Below are positions 6,998 to 15,557 of a DNA stretch of 64,000 bases, one piece after another (within the stretch, counting starts at the first letter, position 1; each line of letters opens with the position of its first letter). The position numbers and the translations under genes are program-made. This stretch comes from an uncultured Lacinutrix sp. (lineage in GTDB: Bacteria > Bacteroidota > Bacteroidia > Flavobacteriales > Flavobacteriaceae), in NCBI RefSeq assembly GCF_947500325.1, contig NZ_CANMRQ010000003.1, positions 186,001 through 250,000 on the forward strand. The letters run 5' to 3'. Below the pieces are notes generated by a model that searched no databases, was not told the DNA's origin, and saw nothing but the letters and a program-made list of their open reading frames with translations.

Positions 6998-9598
6998 TCA
7001 CCTAATCATGAGTTTTAATATTTTATAGTCTTGTTCTTGGCTTACTATTTTACAGAAATATAATCCTGTACTTAGTTTACCTTTATTTAATTGTATTTCA
7101 TTTATACCTTTTACGGTTTTATAATCAACCTGTTTTACTTGTTTACCTAATTGATCGTACACTACTAATGTTACATTTGTAGATGCATTTGCATTAAAAT
7201 ATACTGTCGTATTTGCAGACATAGGGTTTGGTATTATTGCAAGTCTTGTAGTTTCTTTTTCAAATGTATCTACTGCCAATGTATTTGTATTAGAGAATCT
7301 TACATCTTGTAAATGCATTGTTTTTGTTACCAATGAACCATCTTCTGAAGCCATAGTAAAAACTATAGTTACAACATCGTCTAATACTAATTCTTGCCCG
7401 TTTGGTGCTGTAAAATCTGAAAATGGGATATTAAAATCTTGAAAATTATCGGCTAATGCTATAGTTGTTTTATGCTGTAGTTCCCAGTTAGTAATACTTT
7501 GTTTTACAAACGTAATAAGTAAGTTACCTGTTCCTTTAGCCTTTAAATTAAAGCTATTATAATCTGTTAAATCTACAGCCTTAAATCTTGGTGTCAATGC
7601 TCTATACGCTGCAAAATAAGTACTTGTTGTTGCCTCAAGGTTTACGTTTCTTTCTATTGGAAAATCTGTAGTCTCAAAACTATTAGTGTTTGGTAATACT
7701 TCGTAATTATTAACTACTGTTGTTGGTTGTGCATCGTCAATTCCCCATGGTCCATCAGACATAAATAAATCATCTGGAGTTGCTATGCCATCACCTATTC
7801 TAAAACCAACATCGAATAGGTTTCCTGTTTGTACTTCTAAATCTGTAATGTATCCGTTTAGTGCTATAGATGAACTTATAGTATTTATATCGCTTGTTTC
7901 TGTTACTCTTAAACCTGCATCTAATGTAACATCTTGCGTACCATTTGTGTTTACTATTTGTAAATCTAACTCACCATTTATATACTTTCCTTTTCTAACA
8001 AAAACTGTTGGCGGTGTTGAGTTATTGTAATCTGATATTGGTTTTTCAATATTTAATAAATTTACTACTTCTTCTGCTAATAGATATAAATCGTCTAGTG
8101 AGTTTGACCAAATTTGAAAGTTATAGAAAGTAACATCATCTTCGTATCTATCTAAATTCCAATGGCTTTCTATAGCGAAGTTAGCATCATCATTAACTAC
8201 TTTAGCAGATAAGCTTAACACAAACTCTATAGTATTATCTGCGTTTTTAATTAACGACTTTATAAACGATTGTCCATTAATATCTATAGTAGATACAGAA
8301 ATTAATTGTGCTCCTAACAAACGATCACAAATGTATTTTGTATGCTCATAAACGCCATCTTCTGTTTTTAAAGCTAGAATAGAAGCCACAGATGTATCGT
8401 TATTTATGTAATCTACTGAATAGATTTCTGTTGCATTAGTAATATTTAATAAATCTGTGGCTGTAGATTCTACAACATAATCTTCATTAATAACGCTTAA
8501 TGGAATAAAATCTTCTAATTGAAAACCTGTAAACCCATTTCTTTGTGCATAATTTGCTGTCTTCACGACTCTTTTTGCTGTCTCTTTATTAAACTTATAA
8601 CTAGTTTTTGCTCTGTTATAACTACGTTTATTTATTTTATCTGATAATCTATTGTTACTTTCTAAACCACCAGCATTAGCACTAGATGTTGGTGCTTCTA
8701 CTACTGCACAATCACCAAAAGTAGAACATGAAGGATCTTCACAATCTATTAAACCATCACCGTCATCATCTATACCATTATCACAAACCTCTTGTGGTAC
8801 TGGAGCTGTTGGGCAACGTGCACCATCATTACTTGCACTAGAAGGTCCAAAAGCAAACAAACTTGAATCCATACCATTTGTACCATCTACATCCTGTACA
8901 TTTTGTATAACATATATAGTTCCTGTTTGATTTGCAGAGACATAGAAACGTCCAGAGGCATCAAAATAGACTGCGCCATATGTGTAATTCAACCCAGATA
9001 AAACAGGCACTTCTCCAAGTGTTAGTACTACTCCATTAGACGGATCGATACGGTATAAAATATTATAGGTTTTTTCTACTGCATATAAATTTCCATCTAC
9101 TGCATTAAATGCCCAATCATGTATGCTTAAATTTTGCGATAAATCTTCGGTTGCTAAGTGTTGAGAATATGTTGGAGACGTTGGATTCAAGTCTACTTTA
9201 TAATAGGTTGTGCCACCACCTTTTAAATAGTATACGCCTTGAGCACTTATATCACCTATATACCTGTTAGAGTTAGGCAATTCATCTATATAAAATGTAG
9301 TAGTATTAAAATCTTGACCTATTCTTACAATAGTCTTTTCTGGCGTACTTAACGATCCCCAAATATAGCCGTCAACAGGATTATAAGCTGCGGCATTAAT
9401 ATTTCCTGGTGTTATATCTGAAGCCATTAGATAAAAATTCCCAGAAGCTAAATCTATAGAATACAAATCGTTATACTGAAATAAGTATGCGTCATAATCA
9501 CAATAAAAAGGAAAAATTTGTGCTTGACTATTAAAATTGAAAAATAAAATAACAATTAGAATAAATTGGTTTTTATATGAGTAAAATTTTTGATCCAT
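6998..9598 (-). CDS. Large T9SS-secreted protein: propeller-like N-terminus, CBM-like domain, type A sorting domain
   Basis: 866 residues. After the signal peptide (to about residue 27, SQAQ) come repeated strands resembling a DUF6923/YVTN-type propeller (DLYSIDLASGNFYLMA, DGNLYAVEKTYNILYRIDPSNG). Next is an acidic, calcium-binding-like linker (CDNGIDDDGDGLIDCEDPSC) and a middle region of unknown fold. A carbohydrate-binding-like jelly roll follows around residues 640-770 (DYNSFNLKAKGTGNLLITF, LQDVRFS). The C-terminus is a classical T9SS type A sorting domain (IPNPMSANTTVYF to ILKLMIR), so the protein is exported and anchored on the cell surface. LytTR site C lies 80 bp upstream, linking it to the H-NOX circuit. 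An adhesin or polysaccharide-associated role is inferred. Confidence 0.75.
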   Translation of the reverse strand: MDQKFYSYKNQFILIVILFFNFNSQAQIFPFYCDYDAYLFQYNDLYSIDLASGNFYLMASDITPGNINAAAYNPVDGYIWGSLSTPEKTIVRIGQDFNTTTFYIDELPNSNRYIGDISAQGVYYLKGGGTTYYKVDLNPTSPTYSQHLATEDLSQNLSIHDWAFNAVDGNLYAVEKTYNILYRIDPSNGVVLTLGEVPVLSGLNYTYGAVYFDASGRFYVSANQTGTIYVIQNVQDVDGTNGMDSSLFAFGPSSASNDGARCPTAPVPQEVCDNGIDDDGDGLIDCEDPSCSTFGDCAVVEAPTSSANAGGLESNNRLSDKINKRSYNRAKTSYKFNKETAKRVVKTANYAQRNGFTGFQLEDFIPLSVINEDYVVESTATDLLNITNATEIYSVDYINNDTSVASILALKTEDGVYEHTKYICDRLLGAQLISVSTIDINGQSFIKSLIKNADNTIEFVLSLSAKVVNDDANFAIESHWNLDRYEDDVTFYNFQIWSNSLDDLYLLAEEVVNLLNIEKPISDYNNSTPPTVFVRKGKYINGELDLQIVNTNGTQDVTLDAGLRVTETSDINTISSSIALNGYITDLEVQTGNLFDVGFRIGDGIATPDDLFMSDGPWGIDDAQPTTVVNNYEVLPNTNSFETTDFPIERNVNLEATTSTYFAAYRALTPRFKAVDLTDYNSFNLKAKGTGNLLITFVKQSITNWELQHKTTIALADNFQDFNIPFSDFTAPNGQELVLDDVVTIVFTMASEDGSLVTKTMHLQDVRFSNTNTLAVDTFEKETTRLAIIPNPMSANTTVYFNANASTNVTLVVYDQLGKQVKQVDYKTVKGINEIQLNKGKLSTGLYFCKIVSQEQDYKILKLMIR

Positions 9599-9677
9599 AA
9601 TAGCTTTGTTTAAAGATTATAGAACTAAATTAGAAAGTAAACGCTTCCTTTTTTTAATTTTTCGATTGACGAGATTA

Positions 9678-9713
9678 ATGCATCGTTAAATGAACTTTTA
9701 CTATAGACGAACA
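9678..9713 (-). promoter_or_regulatory. Putative LytTR-type direct repeat, site C
   Basis: The upstream half-site 9699-9713 (TACTATAGACGAACA) is clearly related to those of sites A, B and D. The partner 21 bp away (9678-9692) is degenerate. The site is 80 bp upstream of the 866-aa secreted-protein gene and beyond both terminators of the H-NOX operon, so it marks an independent promoter. Confidence 0.5.
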
Positions 9714-9772
9714 GTATTTCTTATCTATTACAGTATACTTTTCCATAGAAGTTACAGTGTATTATATATAGA

Positions 9773-9802
9773 AAAAGGCAAAAGATGACTCTTTTGCCTT
9801 TT
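9773..9802 (-). terminator. Rho-independent terminator, distal, for the H-NOX/LytTR operon
   Basis: A perfect 12-bp stem (AAAAGGCAAAAG/CTTTTGCCTTTT) with a 6-nt loop, followed on the minus strand by further T residues. It lies about 330 bp past the LytTR stop codon and before site C, so it insulates the next gene from read-through. Confidence 0.65.
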
Positions 9803-9960
9803 CGACTGCTATTACTTCGTAATTAAGGTAGAATTATACTACAAATATATAAACACATATTAAATATCATCTGAATTTTTCGACAAAAAACGCATTGCTA
9901 TCGATTAAATGATTAAAAAACACGATTAACAGATATTTTGCACGAAAAAAGTGACTAAAA

Positions 9961-9996
9961 AGAAATCGCCTAAAAAATATATTTTAGACGATTTCT
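9961..9996 (-). terminator. Rho-independent terminator, proximal, for the H-NOX/LytTR operon
   Basis: A 15-bp stem with one mismatched pair (AGAAATCGCCTAAAA with TTTTAGACGATTTCT) around a 6-nt AT loop, 133 bp beyond the LytTR regulator stop. The 530-bp gap from 9599 to 10128 otherwise holds only the second hairpin and LytTR site C. I see no gene in it. Confidence 0.6.
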
Positions 9997-10128
9997 AAGC
10001 TACTATTAAACCTACACGTTATGCAGAATTTTAATCAAATATAAAAGGTCTCTTTTAGTAAGACTATTATTTTTAGATAGTATATCATTCTAAAAAGTTG
10101 AGATGCAAATAAATGTAGATATGTGGTA

Positions 10129-10839
10129 TTATAATAGGTTAAGTCGTTTCATTAACTCTGGTCTATTAGATCGACTTACTGGAATAACGTCTTTTTTAAT
10201 AAGTACACTATTGTCTTCTATATCAATTATTTTTTTAATATTAATAACATAAGAACGGTGTACTTTTAAAAACAAATCTTCAGGTAATTTCTCTTCTATT
10301 TTTTTTAAAGTAGAATGTACTGTATAATTTTTATCTTCTGTCTTTACATTAATATAATCGCCTTTAGCTTCTATAAGGTATATACTAGGTATATCTATCT
10401 TAATAAGACGTCTATCTATATTAATATATAAATCGTTACCAGAAGATGTTTCTGTATTAGTATTTAAAACAGTGTGCTCTTCTTTTATCGAAAAATTTTT
10501 CGCTTTTTGAATAGCCTTTTCAAAACGTGGTAATAGTATTGGTTTCACTAAATAATCAACAATACAATCGTACTCAAAAGCATCAATTGCAAATTTAGAA
10601 TCTGAAGTCGTTAAAATTATTTTTGGAGGATTTTTTAAACTTTGTATAAAATCGAAACCTGTAAAATCTGGCATATGTATATCTAAAAAAATGAGGTCAA
10701 CCTCATTTTGATTTAAATACTTCATAGCTTGAATTGCATTTGGAAATTCTTCAAGAACGTTTAATTCTTTTATTTGTGAACATAATTGATTTATAATAAC
10801 TCTTGCAGTAGTTTCATCATCTATAATAATACAATTCAT
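10129..10839 (-). CDS. LytTR-family response regulator, output of the H-NOX phosphorelay
   Basis: 236 residues: a receiver domain (acidic pair D7/D8, phosphoacceptor D53 in FLDIHMPDFTG, Thr in LTTSDS, Lys in YLVKPI) and a C-terminal LytTR DNA-binding domain (IYLIEAKGDYINVKTEDKNYTVHSTLKKIEE, FLKVHRSYVIN). LytTR regulators bind paired 9-10 bp direct repeats about 21 bp apart. It is the last gene of the five-gene operon, 9 bp after the HPt gene, so the HPt protein is the likely phosphate donor. The most economical targets are sites A-D, including one before its own operon. Confidence 0.9.
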   Translation of the reverse strand: MNCIIIDDETTARVIINQLCSQIKELNVLEEFPNAIQAMKYLNQNEVDLIFLDIHMPDFTGFDFIQSLKNPPKIILTTSDSKFAIDAFEYDCIVDYLVKPILLPRFEKAIQKAKNFSIKEEHTVLNTNTETSSGNDLYINIDRRLIKIDIPSIYLIEAKGDYINVKTEDKNYTVHSTLKKIEEKLPEDLFLKVHRSYVINIKKIIDIEDNSVLIKKDVIPVSRSNRPELMKRLNLL

Positions 10840-10848
10840 ATAAATACG

Positions 10849-11178
10849 TTAAATCGTGGTCAAATAATTAGTAATGTTTTCTAAGATGCTTTCAAAATCA
10901 TCTTTTAGAGTTGTATTACCTTCATCTAAATTATTTTCATAATCTACAGCAATCTCATAACTCTTTTCAAGACCTAAAATACTAATTTTATGTTTAAGTT
11001 TATGCACGTTTCCAGAAGCTTCTTCATAGTTTTTTGCTTCAATGTTTTTTATATAAATTGCTTTTTCTTCAGGAAATTCCTTCTTTATAACAGCTATTAG
11101 TTTTGCTTTAAAGATACTATCTCCTCCAGACAAGCTATCTATATATGATGAATTAGGTTGTTCATTTAGGTGTTTCAT
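10849..11178 (-). CDS. HPt (histidine phosphotransfer) protein
   Basis: 109 residues, an all-helical HPt domain with the phosphorylatable His59 in NVHKLKHKISILGLEK, matching the canonical HxLKG motif and downstream LG. It would shuttle phosphate from the upstream kinase to the receiver of the LytTR regulator. It starts 17 bp inside the end of the kinase gene and ends 9 bp before the LytTR gene. Free-standing HPt proteins next to H-NOX genes are known from Shewanella and Vibrio NO/biofilm networks, but there the outputs are different response regulators. Confidence 0.88.
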   Translation of the reverse strand: MKHLNEQPNSSYIDSLSGGDSIFKAKLIAVIKKEFPEEKAIYIKNIEAKNYEEASGNVHKLKHKISILGLEKSYEIAVDYENNLDEGNTTLKDDFESILENITNYLTTI

Positions 11179-13258
11179 TAGGGGCTTTTTTTAAGGTAAA
11201 ATAAAAAGTAGTGCCTTTTTCTATTTCAGATTCTAACCATATGTTTCCATTATGTAAGTTAACAATCTTCTTTACTATAGATAATCCTATTCCAGTAGAA
11301 TCTTCACTTTTATTTAATGTATTAAAAATTTTAAAAATTTTGTCATAAAATTTTTCATCAATACCAATGCCATTATCTTTAATTGAAAATTGATATTGCT
11401 CTGTTTGTTCTACTACATCAATATCAATATAACCTTTATCTTTATCTATAAACTTAACGGCATTACTAATGAGGTTTTGAAATAATTGCTGTAATTTTGT
11501 TTTGTCCCCTTTTATAATTGGTAAGGTGTTATGAACCTTAATTTCTATGTGTTCTGGAATGTATAGTATTTTAATTAATTCTTTAACTACACTATTTAAA
11601 TCTACATTTGATATTTGAGAATTATCTGCGCTTACACTTGAATAGTTTAACACATCTGAAATAAGCTGTTCCATTTTTTCAAGTGTCGTTTCTATATGCT
11701 TTATGTTTTGAAGGCTAGCAGCGTCTAAATTCCCTATATTATCTTCTTTTAACCAACTTACTAGAGCATAAATACTTCGCAATGGTGATTTTAAATCGTG
11801 AGACACTATATGAGCATATTCTTGAAGTTCATCATTACTTTTTTCAAGAGCTTTTAAAAGTGTTTTATTTCTATTTTCAACTTTTTGTCTTTCTCTTAAA
11901 TTAATTGCACTCTTTAATTGCATTGCAACTAAACTTGCTATATTCTTAATCGTTTTTAAATGTGCTTTAGTAAAGTAATTTTTATCTATATGCTCGGAAT
12001 CAATAATACCAATAACTTCACCATCATTTAAAATAGGCACTGTTAATTCTGAAAAACGCCTTTGCCCATCAATTACATAATCTGGTTCTTGAGAAGTATC
12101 ATTTATTATTTTTGCTTTCTTTGATTTAGCAACTCTACCAACAATACCTTTTCCTAATTGCAAACTAAACTTGTTATCTGAAGCATTTTTATAATTAATG
12201 TCCTCTCCGTATGCTGCTATTTTCTCTATTGTACCAATATCTTTATTAACAAGATAAATAACACAATCTTCTGTTCCTAAAAAGGCTGCAATATTAGTAG
12301 TAATTTCTTGTGCTATTTCATAGATATCTATTTTTCCTAATATAGATTTAGCCACGTCATTAATCATATCTATAATTAATGTTTTCTCCCTTTCAGACGT
12401 TATATCTTCAATTAAAGCAACTTGGTATTTTATATTATTATAGCTATCTCTTACAGCATTTACATTCGTTTTCGCCCATATAAATGAGCCGTCTTTTTTC
12501 TTATATCGCTTATCAATTACAAAATTATCTAGAGTACCAGAATTCATTTTTGTTAAAAGCGCTTTAGATTCGGGAAAATCTTCTATAAATGAAACATCTT
12601 TAATTGTTTTTTGTTTTAATTCTTCTGCATTGAAACCTAATAAATTTTGAAACGCTGCATTGGTTTTTATCATCTGGCCTAATTGCGTAAGCGCAATTCC
12701 AAAAGGTGCATTATCAACAATAGTATCTAATTGTTTTTTTTGTTCTTCAATTAATTCTCGTGTTCGCCTATCTTCTGTAATATCTCTAACGATGCCTTGA
12801 GCAGCTATTGGTTTTTTATCCTTATCAAAAACAATACTTGCATTGATATGTACCCATTTAACTGCTTTAGATTTAGTATACACTCTAGCTTCATAGTTTT
12901 TAAAAAAACCTTTGCCTTGTAAATCCATAAAAGAAGACATTGCATATTGCATATCTTCTTTATATATAAGATCTATAACATTTACGGATTCTTCTTCAAT
13001 ATTATAACCAAAAAAGTGAGTTGCAGCTTCATTAAACTTAATAATATTGCCTTTAAGATCCATAACTACATAGGCATCTAGAATGTTTTCAAAAACTCCT
13101 TGAAGTTGTGATGATTTTTCGTCTAGAAGTTGCTCTAATTTTAAAGACGTTTGGTAAAGCTCTCTTGACTTTTCTTCTAAAATTTTCTCAGCAGCTTTTC
13201 TAGCCGCTTTTTCTCTTTGCAGTGCACGTTTTAATATGTCAATATCTTCTTGACTCAT
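11162..13258 (-). CDS. PAS-PAS-GAF sensor histidine kinase associated with H-NOX
   Basis: 698 residues without membrane segments. Order: an N-terminal charged coiled coil (about 1-50), PAS at about 52-160, PAS at about 175-290, GAF at about 295-450, a helix, HisKA with His487 (YAHIVSHDLKSPLRS), and HATPase_c with the N box at LISNAVKF, G1 DNGIGI (628-633) and G2 GIGLS. It has no receiver of its own, so phosphate must go to a separate receiver or through the HPt partner. Its start overlaps the H-NOX stop by one base (TAATG), which implies tight stoichiometry. H-NOX most likely controls its autophosphorylation through direct contact, as known for H-NOX-associated kinases. The GAF domain may add a second input. 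Confidence 0.88.
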   Translation of the reverse strand: MSQEDIDILKRALQREKAARKAAEKILEEKSRELYQTSLKLEQLLDEKSSQLQGVFENILDAYVVMDLKGNIIKFNEAATHFFGYNIEEESVNVIDLIYKEDMQYAMSSFMDLQGKGFFKNYEARVYTKSKAVKWVHINASIVFDKDKKPIAAQGIVRDITEDRRTRELIEEQKKQLDTIVDNAPFGIALTQLGQMIKTNAAFQNLLGFNAEELKQKTIKDVSFIEDFPESKALLTKMNSGTLDNFVIDKRYKKKDGSFIWAKTNVNAVRDSYNNIKYQVALIEDITSEREKTLIIDMINDVAKSILGKIDIYEIAQEITTNIAAFLGTEDCVIYLVNKDIGTIEKIAAYGEDINYKNASDNKFSLQLGKGIVGRVAKSKKAKIINDTSQEPDYVIDGQRRFSELTVPILNDGEVIGIIDSEHIDKNYFTKAHLKTIKNIASLVAMQLKSAINLRERQKVENRNKTLLKALEKSNDELQEYAHIVSHDLKSPLRSIYALVSWLKEDNIGNLDAASLQNIKHIETTLEKMEQLISDVLNYSSVSADNSQISNVDLNSVVKELIKILYIPEHIEIKVHNTLPIIKGDKTKLQQLFQNLISNAVKFIDKDKGYIDIDVVEQTEQYQFSIKDNGIGIDEKFYDKIFKIFNTLNKSEDSTGIGLSIVKKIVNLHNGNIWLESEIEKGTTFYFTLKKAPNETPK

Positions 13259-13797
13259 TAATTTTTATTAATGATAAATTTAACTTCTGTACCGTCTTCC
13301 TTTATTTTTTCAAGAACGATAGTTGCAGTACTATTAAAATGTTCGAATGTTTTATTCATTAAACCTAAGCCAAAATGATGCATTGCTCGACTAGATTTAT
13401 AAATCATAATTAATGAATTTTCTGTTTTTTCTTCAACAATAAAGGTAGGTAGTTCTGCATCTGGATATATTTTTCTAACCTCAACATGAATATGGTTTTC
13501 AATTGATGCTAACATTTCTATAGGATCTTTATAAGTTGCTAAAAGCCCAGGATAACTATCCTCTAAAACACTAAAAAAATGTTCTGCATATACTAATAAT
13601 AAATCATCTATTGCAATACCTGTATTGTTACTTAAGTTTTTTAATAGCTCTAACATTTCGGAAAACTTATAAGTTCCTACTGCTGTATAGACACCTTGAG
13701 ATTCTAATTTAGATTGTGTAATGATTTTATCGACCATTTCTAATCCAAATTTATCTTCAACTAAATCTAAAAACTCTGTAAATACAATACCTTTCAT
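13258..13797 (-). CDS. H-NOX haem-based nitric oxide sensor
   Basis: 179 residues of the H-NOX (haem NO/oxygen binding) family, opening MKGIVFTEFLDLVEDKFG. The haem-propionate motif YxSxR is intact (Y133, S135, R137 in YKSSRAM). The proximal haem ligand is best assigned to His104 in HIHVEVRKIYPD, placed seven residues before Tyr111 as His105 is before Tyr112 in guanylate cyclase. His102 is a less likely alternative. Stand-alone H-NOX proteins of facultative bacteria bind NO and control a co-encoded kinase. No distal-pocket Tyr for O2 binding is evident by eye. It sits between a CheY-like gene and the kinase. Confidence 0.92.
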   Translation of the reverse strand: MKGIVFTEFLDLVEDKFGLEMVDKIITQSKLESQGVYTAVGTYKFSEMLELLKNLSNNTGIAIDDLLLVYAEHFFSVLEDSYPGLLATYKDPIEMLASIENHIHVEVRKIYPDAELPTFIVEEKTENSLIMIYKSSRAMHHFGLGLMNKTFEHFNSTATIVLEKIKEDGTEVKFIINKN

Positions 13798-14211
13798 TTA
13801 TATTTTTATTAATTCGTTTATACTCCAATAGGCTAATAGTTTTTCAATTTTAGAGACATAATCCTCGTATTTTAATGGTTTTAAAACATATCCAGCAATA
13901 CCAATTTTATAGCATTCTAAAAGGTCCTTTTGATTGTTGGATGTAGTAAGTATAATGGTAGGAATATACTTTAGAATATCGTTATTCTTTAAAATTGTTA
14001 AAAATTCTATACCATTAATTTTTGGCATATTTAAATCTAATAAAATAATATCAGGAAGCACCCCTTTTTTTTCTAAAATTTCAAGAGCATCTTCTCCATT
14101 ATTAGCTTCAATGATATTATGATTAAGATTTAACTTCGAAATTGTCCTATTCAATTTCATGACTTCTATAGTGTCATCTTCTATTAATAGAACGTTTAGT
14201 ATTTTGCTCAT
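13798..14211 (-). CDS. CheY-like single-domain response regulator
   Basis: 137 residues, receiver domain only: acidic pocket E11/D12/D13, phosphoacceptor D59 in LLDLNMPKINGIEF, Thr in LTTSNN and Lys in VLKPLKYEDY. It has no output domain, so it acts by protein contact or as a phosphate sink. It is the first gene of the operon and abuts the H-NOX start. It could compete with the LytTR receiver for phosphate from the HPt protein. LytTR site D lies 81 bp upstream, and TATTTTTC (14239-14246, minus strand) is one base from a TAnnTTTG -7 box. Confidence 0.88.
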   Translation of the reverse strand: MSKILNVLLIEDDTIEVMKLNRTISKLNLNHNIIEANNGEDALEILEKKGVLPDIILLDLNMPKINGIEFLTILKNNDILKYIPTIILTTSNNQKDLLECYKIGIAGYVLKPLKYEDYVSKIEKLLAYWSINELIKI

Positions 14212-14291
14212 AGAGGGAGAGTTTTATATAATAAAGCTGAAAAATAGTTTAATTCCATAAACTTATTATTCTATTTCGTTTAACCTATAAT

Positions 14292-14327
14292 AAGTGTCGG
14301 TGAGTAACCTTTAACTGTCGACGAATG
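14292..14327 (-). promoter_or_regulatory. Putative LytTR-type direct repeat, site D (autoregulatory)
   Basis: The half-sites 14313-14327 (AACTGTCGACGAATG) and 14292-14306 (AAGTGTCGGTGAGTA) match at 10 of 15 positions, 21 bp apart. On the minus strand the cores read ACAGTTAAA and ACACTTATT with 12 bp between them, close to the direct repeat known for ComE. The site lies 81 bp upstream of the operon that encodes H-NOX and the LytTR regulator. Confidence 0.65.
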
Positions 14328-14349
14328 GAAATAACAAAAATATCTTATT

Positions 14350-14395
14350 ACAAAATATAAGGCCACCTATTTGAATAGGTGGCCTTATATTTTGT
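14350..14395. terminator. Long perfect terminator hairpin downstream of the 342-aa surface-protein gene
   Basis: A perfect 22-bp inverted repeat with only two unpaired central bases. The core is AAGGCCACCTATT and its complement, flanked by A/T-rich arms giving A and T runs on both strands. It begins 16 bp beyond the stop codon of the gene ending at 14412 and precedes site D. It should terminate the surface-protein transcript before the H-NOX promoter. Confidence 0.75.
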
Positions 14396-14411
14396 TTGTA
14401 ATATTTTTATC

Positions 14412-15440
14412 TTAATTATTAGCGCCTTCAGGTAATTGTTGCGTAAATAAATAAGTAGATGTTGGAGGTCCACCAAATACAGAGTTCGATGGATTATTAA
14501 ATATATTATTTCTAACATGTAATACATCACTAGCTGCACCTGAATATACGGTTAATCCATCCATATCTATATCAGTATCAAATAAGCCTTCAGATTGATA
14601 ACTTGCTACTGGAGGTCCACCAAATACTGAATTATCAGGATCATTAAAGACTTGACTTCTTATAGGTGGAACATCTGATAATCCTCCTGAATAATTTAAT
14701 CGTCCATCTCCATTAGAATCTCCTGCCCACATAGCTACTGTGTCTGTTGGCATACCAAAAGTAGTTTGAGCATCTGTTCCAAAAGTAATTTGATTATTTG
14801 CATCTGTAAAATCTACTGTTACAAGTGTATTGGATAACGCTACAGTATTAGCTGTCATTATACCTAAGTGATTTCTATGTTTTACAACAACATGATAATT
14901 TCTAGCCATAACATTAAACTCTAAATCTGATACTCCGTCTACTCCAACTATGTCTCCATCACGTTGTAATAAAGCAGATTGACTAGCTCTTACTAAAGTA
15001 TTATCATTTTCATCTCTAAGCTCGATAAATACCCAATCAACAATATCATCACTAGTAACACCTGTTCCAGATGTTCCTCCTAAATCGAAAACCGTAACAT
15101 CACATGTTAAAGCATCTGCATAAGGAGAAGTAGTCGTTAAAAGTGTACTACGTAAATCATCGCGCATTAAATTATTAGAACTATTTAATAAAGCGCCTTG
15201 TAAAAAAGCAATAGGATTTACTTTTATTCCTAATTGTATTGTTTGTTGGTGAAAACCTTGCGTTAAAGTTGTAGTACCATCAGATATGGTTGTTACGACT
15301 AATTCTCCTACTGTAAAATCAATTGATACACTACCATTACTTAATGTAGATCCAGAACTCCCTATAACTTGACGTTCTATGCTTTGACCAAATGCGAACA
15401 CAGCAGTCAACAATCCTATTACTAATAATTTATTCTTCAT
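14412..15440 (-). CDS. Secreted protein with C-terminal dockerin-like module, 342 aa
   Basis: A signal peptide (to about residue 19, AFGQ) and a short region common before surface modules (VGELVVTTISDGTTTLTQGFHQ) are followed by about 270 residues nearly the same as the ends of the proteins at 16349-20341 and 27624-28922. The module contains LMRDDLR, ALLQRDGDIV, VVVKHRNHLGIMT and two duplicated calcium-loop-like units (GDSNGDGRLNYSG and DIDMDGLTVYSG), each followed by a helix-like SDV..IR/VRN..FN stretch. It ends TYLFTQQLPEGANN. There is no classical T9SS sorting domain, so this end may itself direct export or attachment. Function unknown. Confidence 0.72.
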   Translation of the reverse strand: MKNKLLVIGLLTAVFAFGQSIERQVIGSSGSTLSNGSVSIDFTVGELVVTTISDGTTTLTQGFHQQTIQLGIKVNPIAFLQGALLNSSNNLMRDDLRSTLLTTTSPYADALTCDVTVFDLGGTSGTGVTSDDIVDWVFIELRDENDNTLVRASQSALLQRDGDIVGVDGVSDLEFNVMARNYHVVVKHRNHLGIMTANTVALSNTLVTVDFTDANNQITFGTDAQTTFGMPTDTVAMWAGDSNGDGRLNYSGGLSDVPPIRSQVFNDPDNSVFGGPPVASYQSEGLFDTDIDMDGLTVYSGAASDVLHVRNNIFNNPSNSVFGGPPTSTYLFTQQLPEGANN

Positions 15441-15472
15441 AATTAATTTGATCTTAATTTAATGTACTAAAA

Positions 15473-15480
15473 CAAAAGTA
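15473..15480 (-). promoter_or_regulatory. TAnnTTTG -7 box upstream of the 342-aa surface-protein gene
   Basis: On the minus strand TACTTTTG matches the Bacteroidota primary-sigma -7 consensus and lies 33 bp before the ATG at 15440. A properly spaced -33 TTG is not obvious. It suggests this gene has its own promoter, separate from the two genes upstream. Confidence 0.45.
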
Positions 15481-15557
15481 AAAAAATATACAACATTTGA
15501 TGGTTATTCAAATCATTTATATTACTTTATTCGATGAAATACACAAAAGTTAATATT

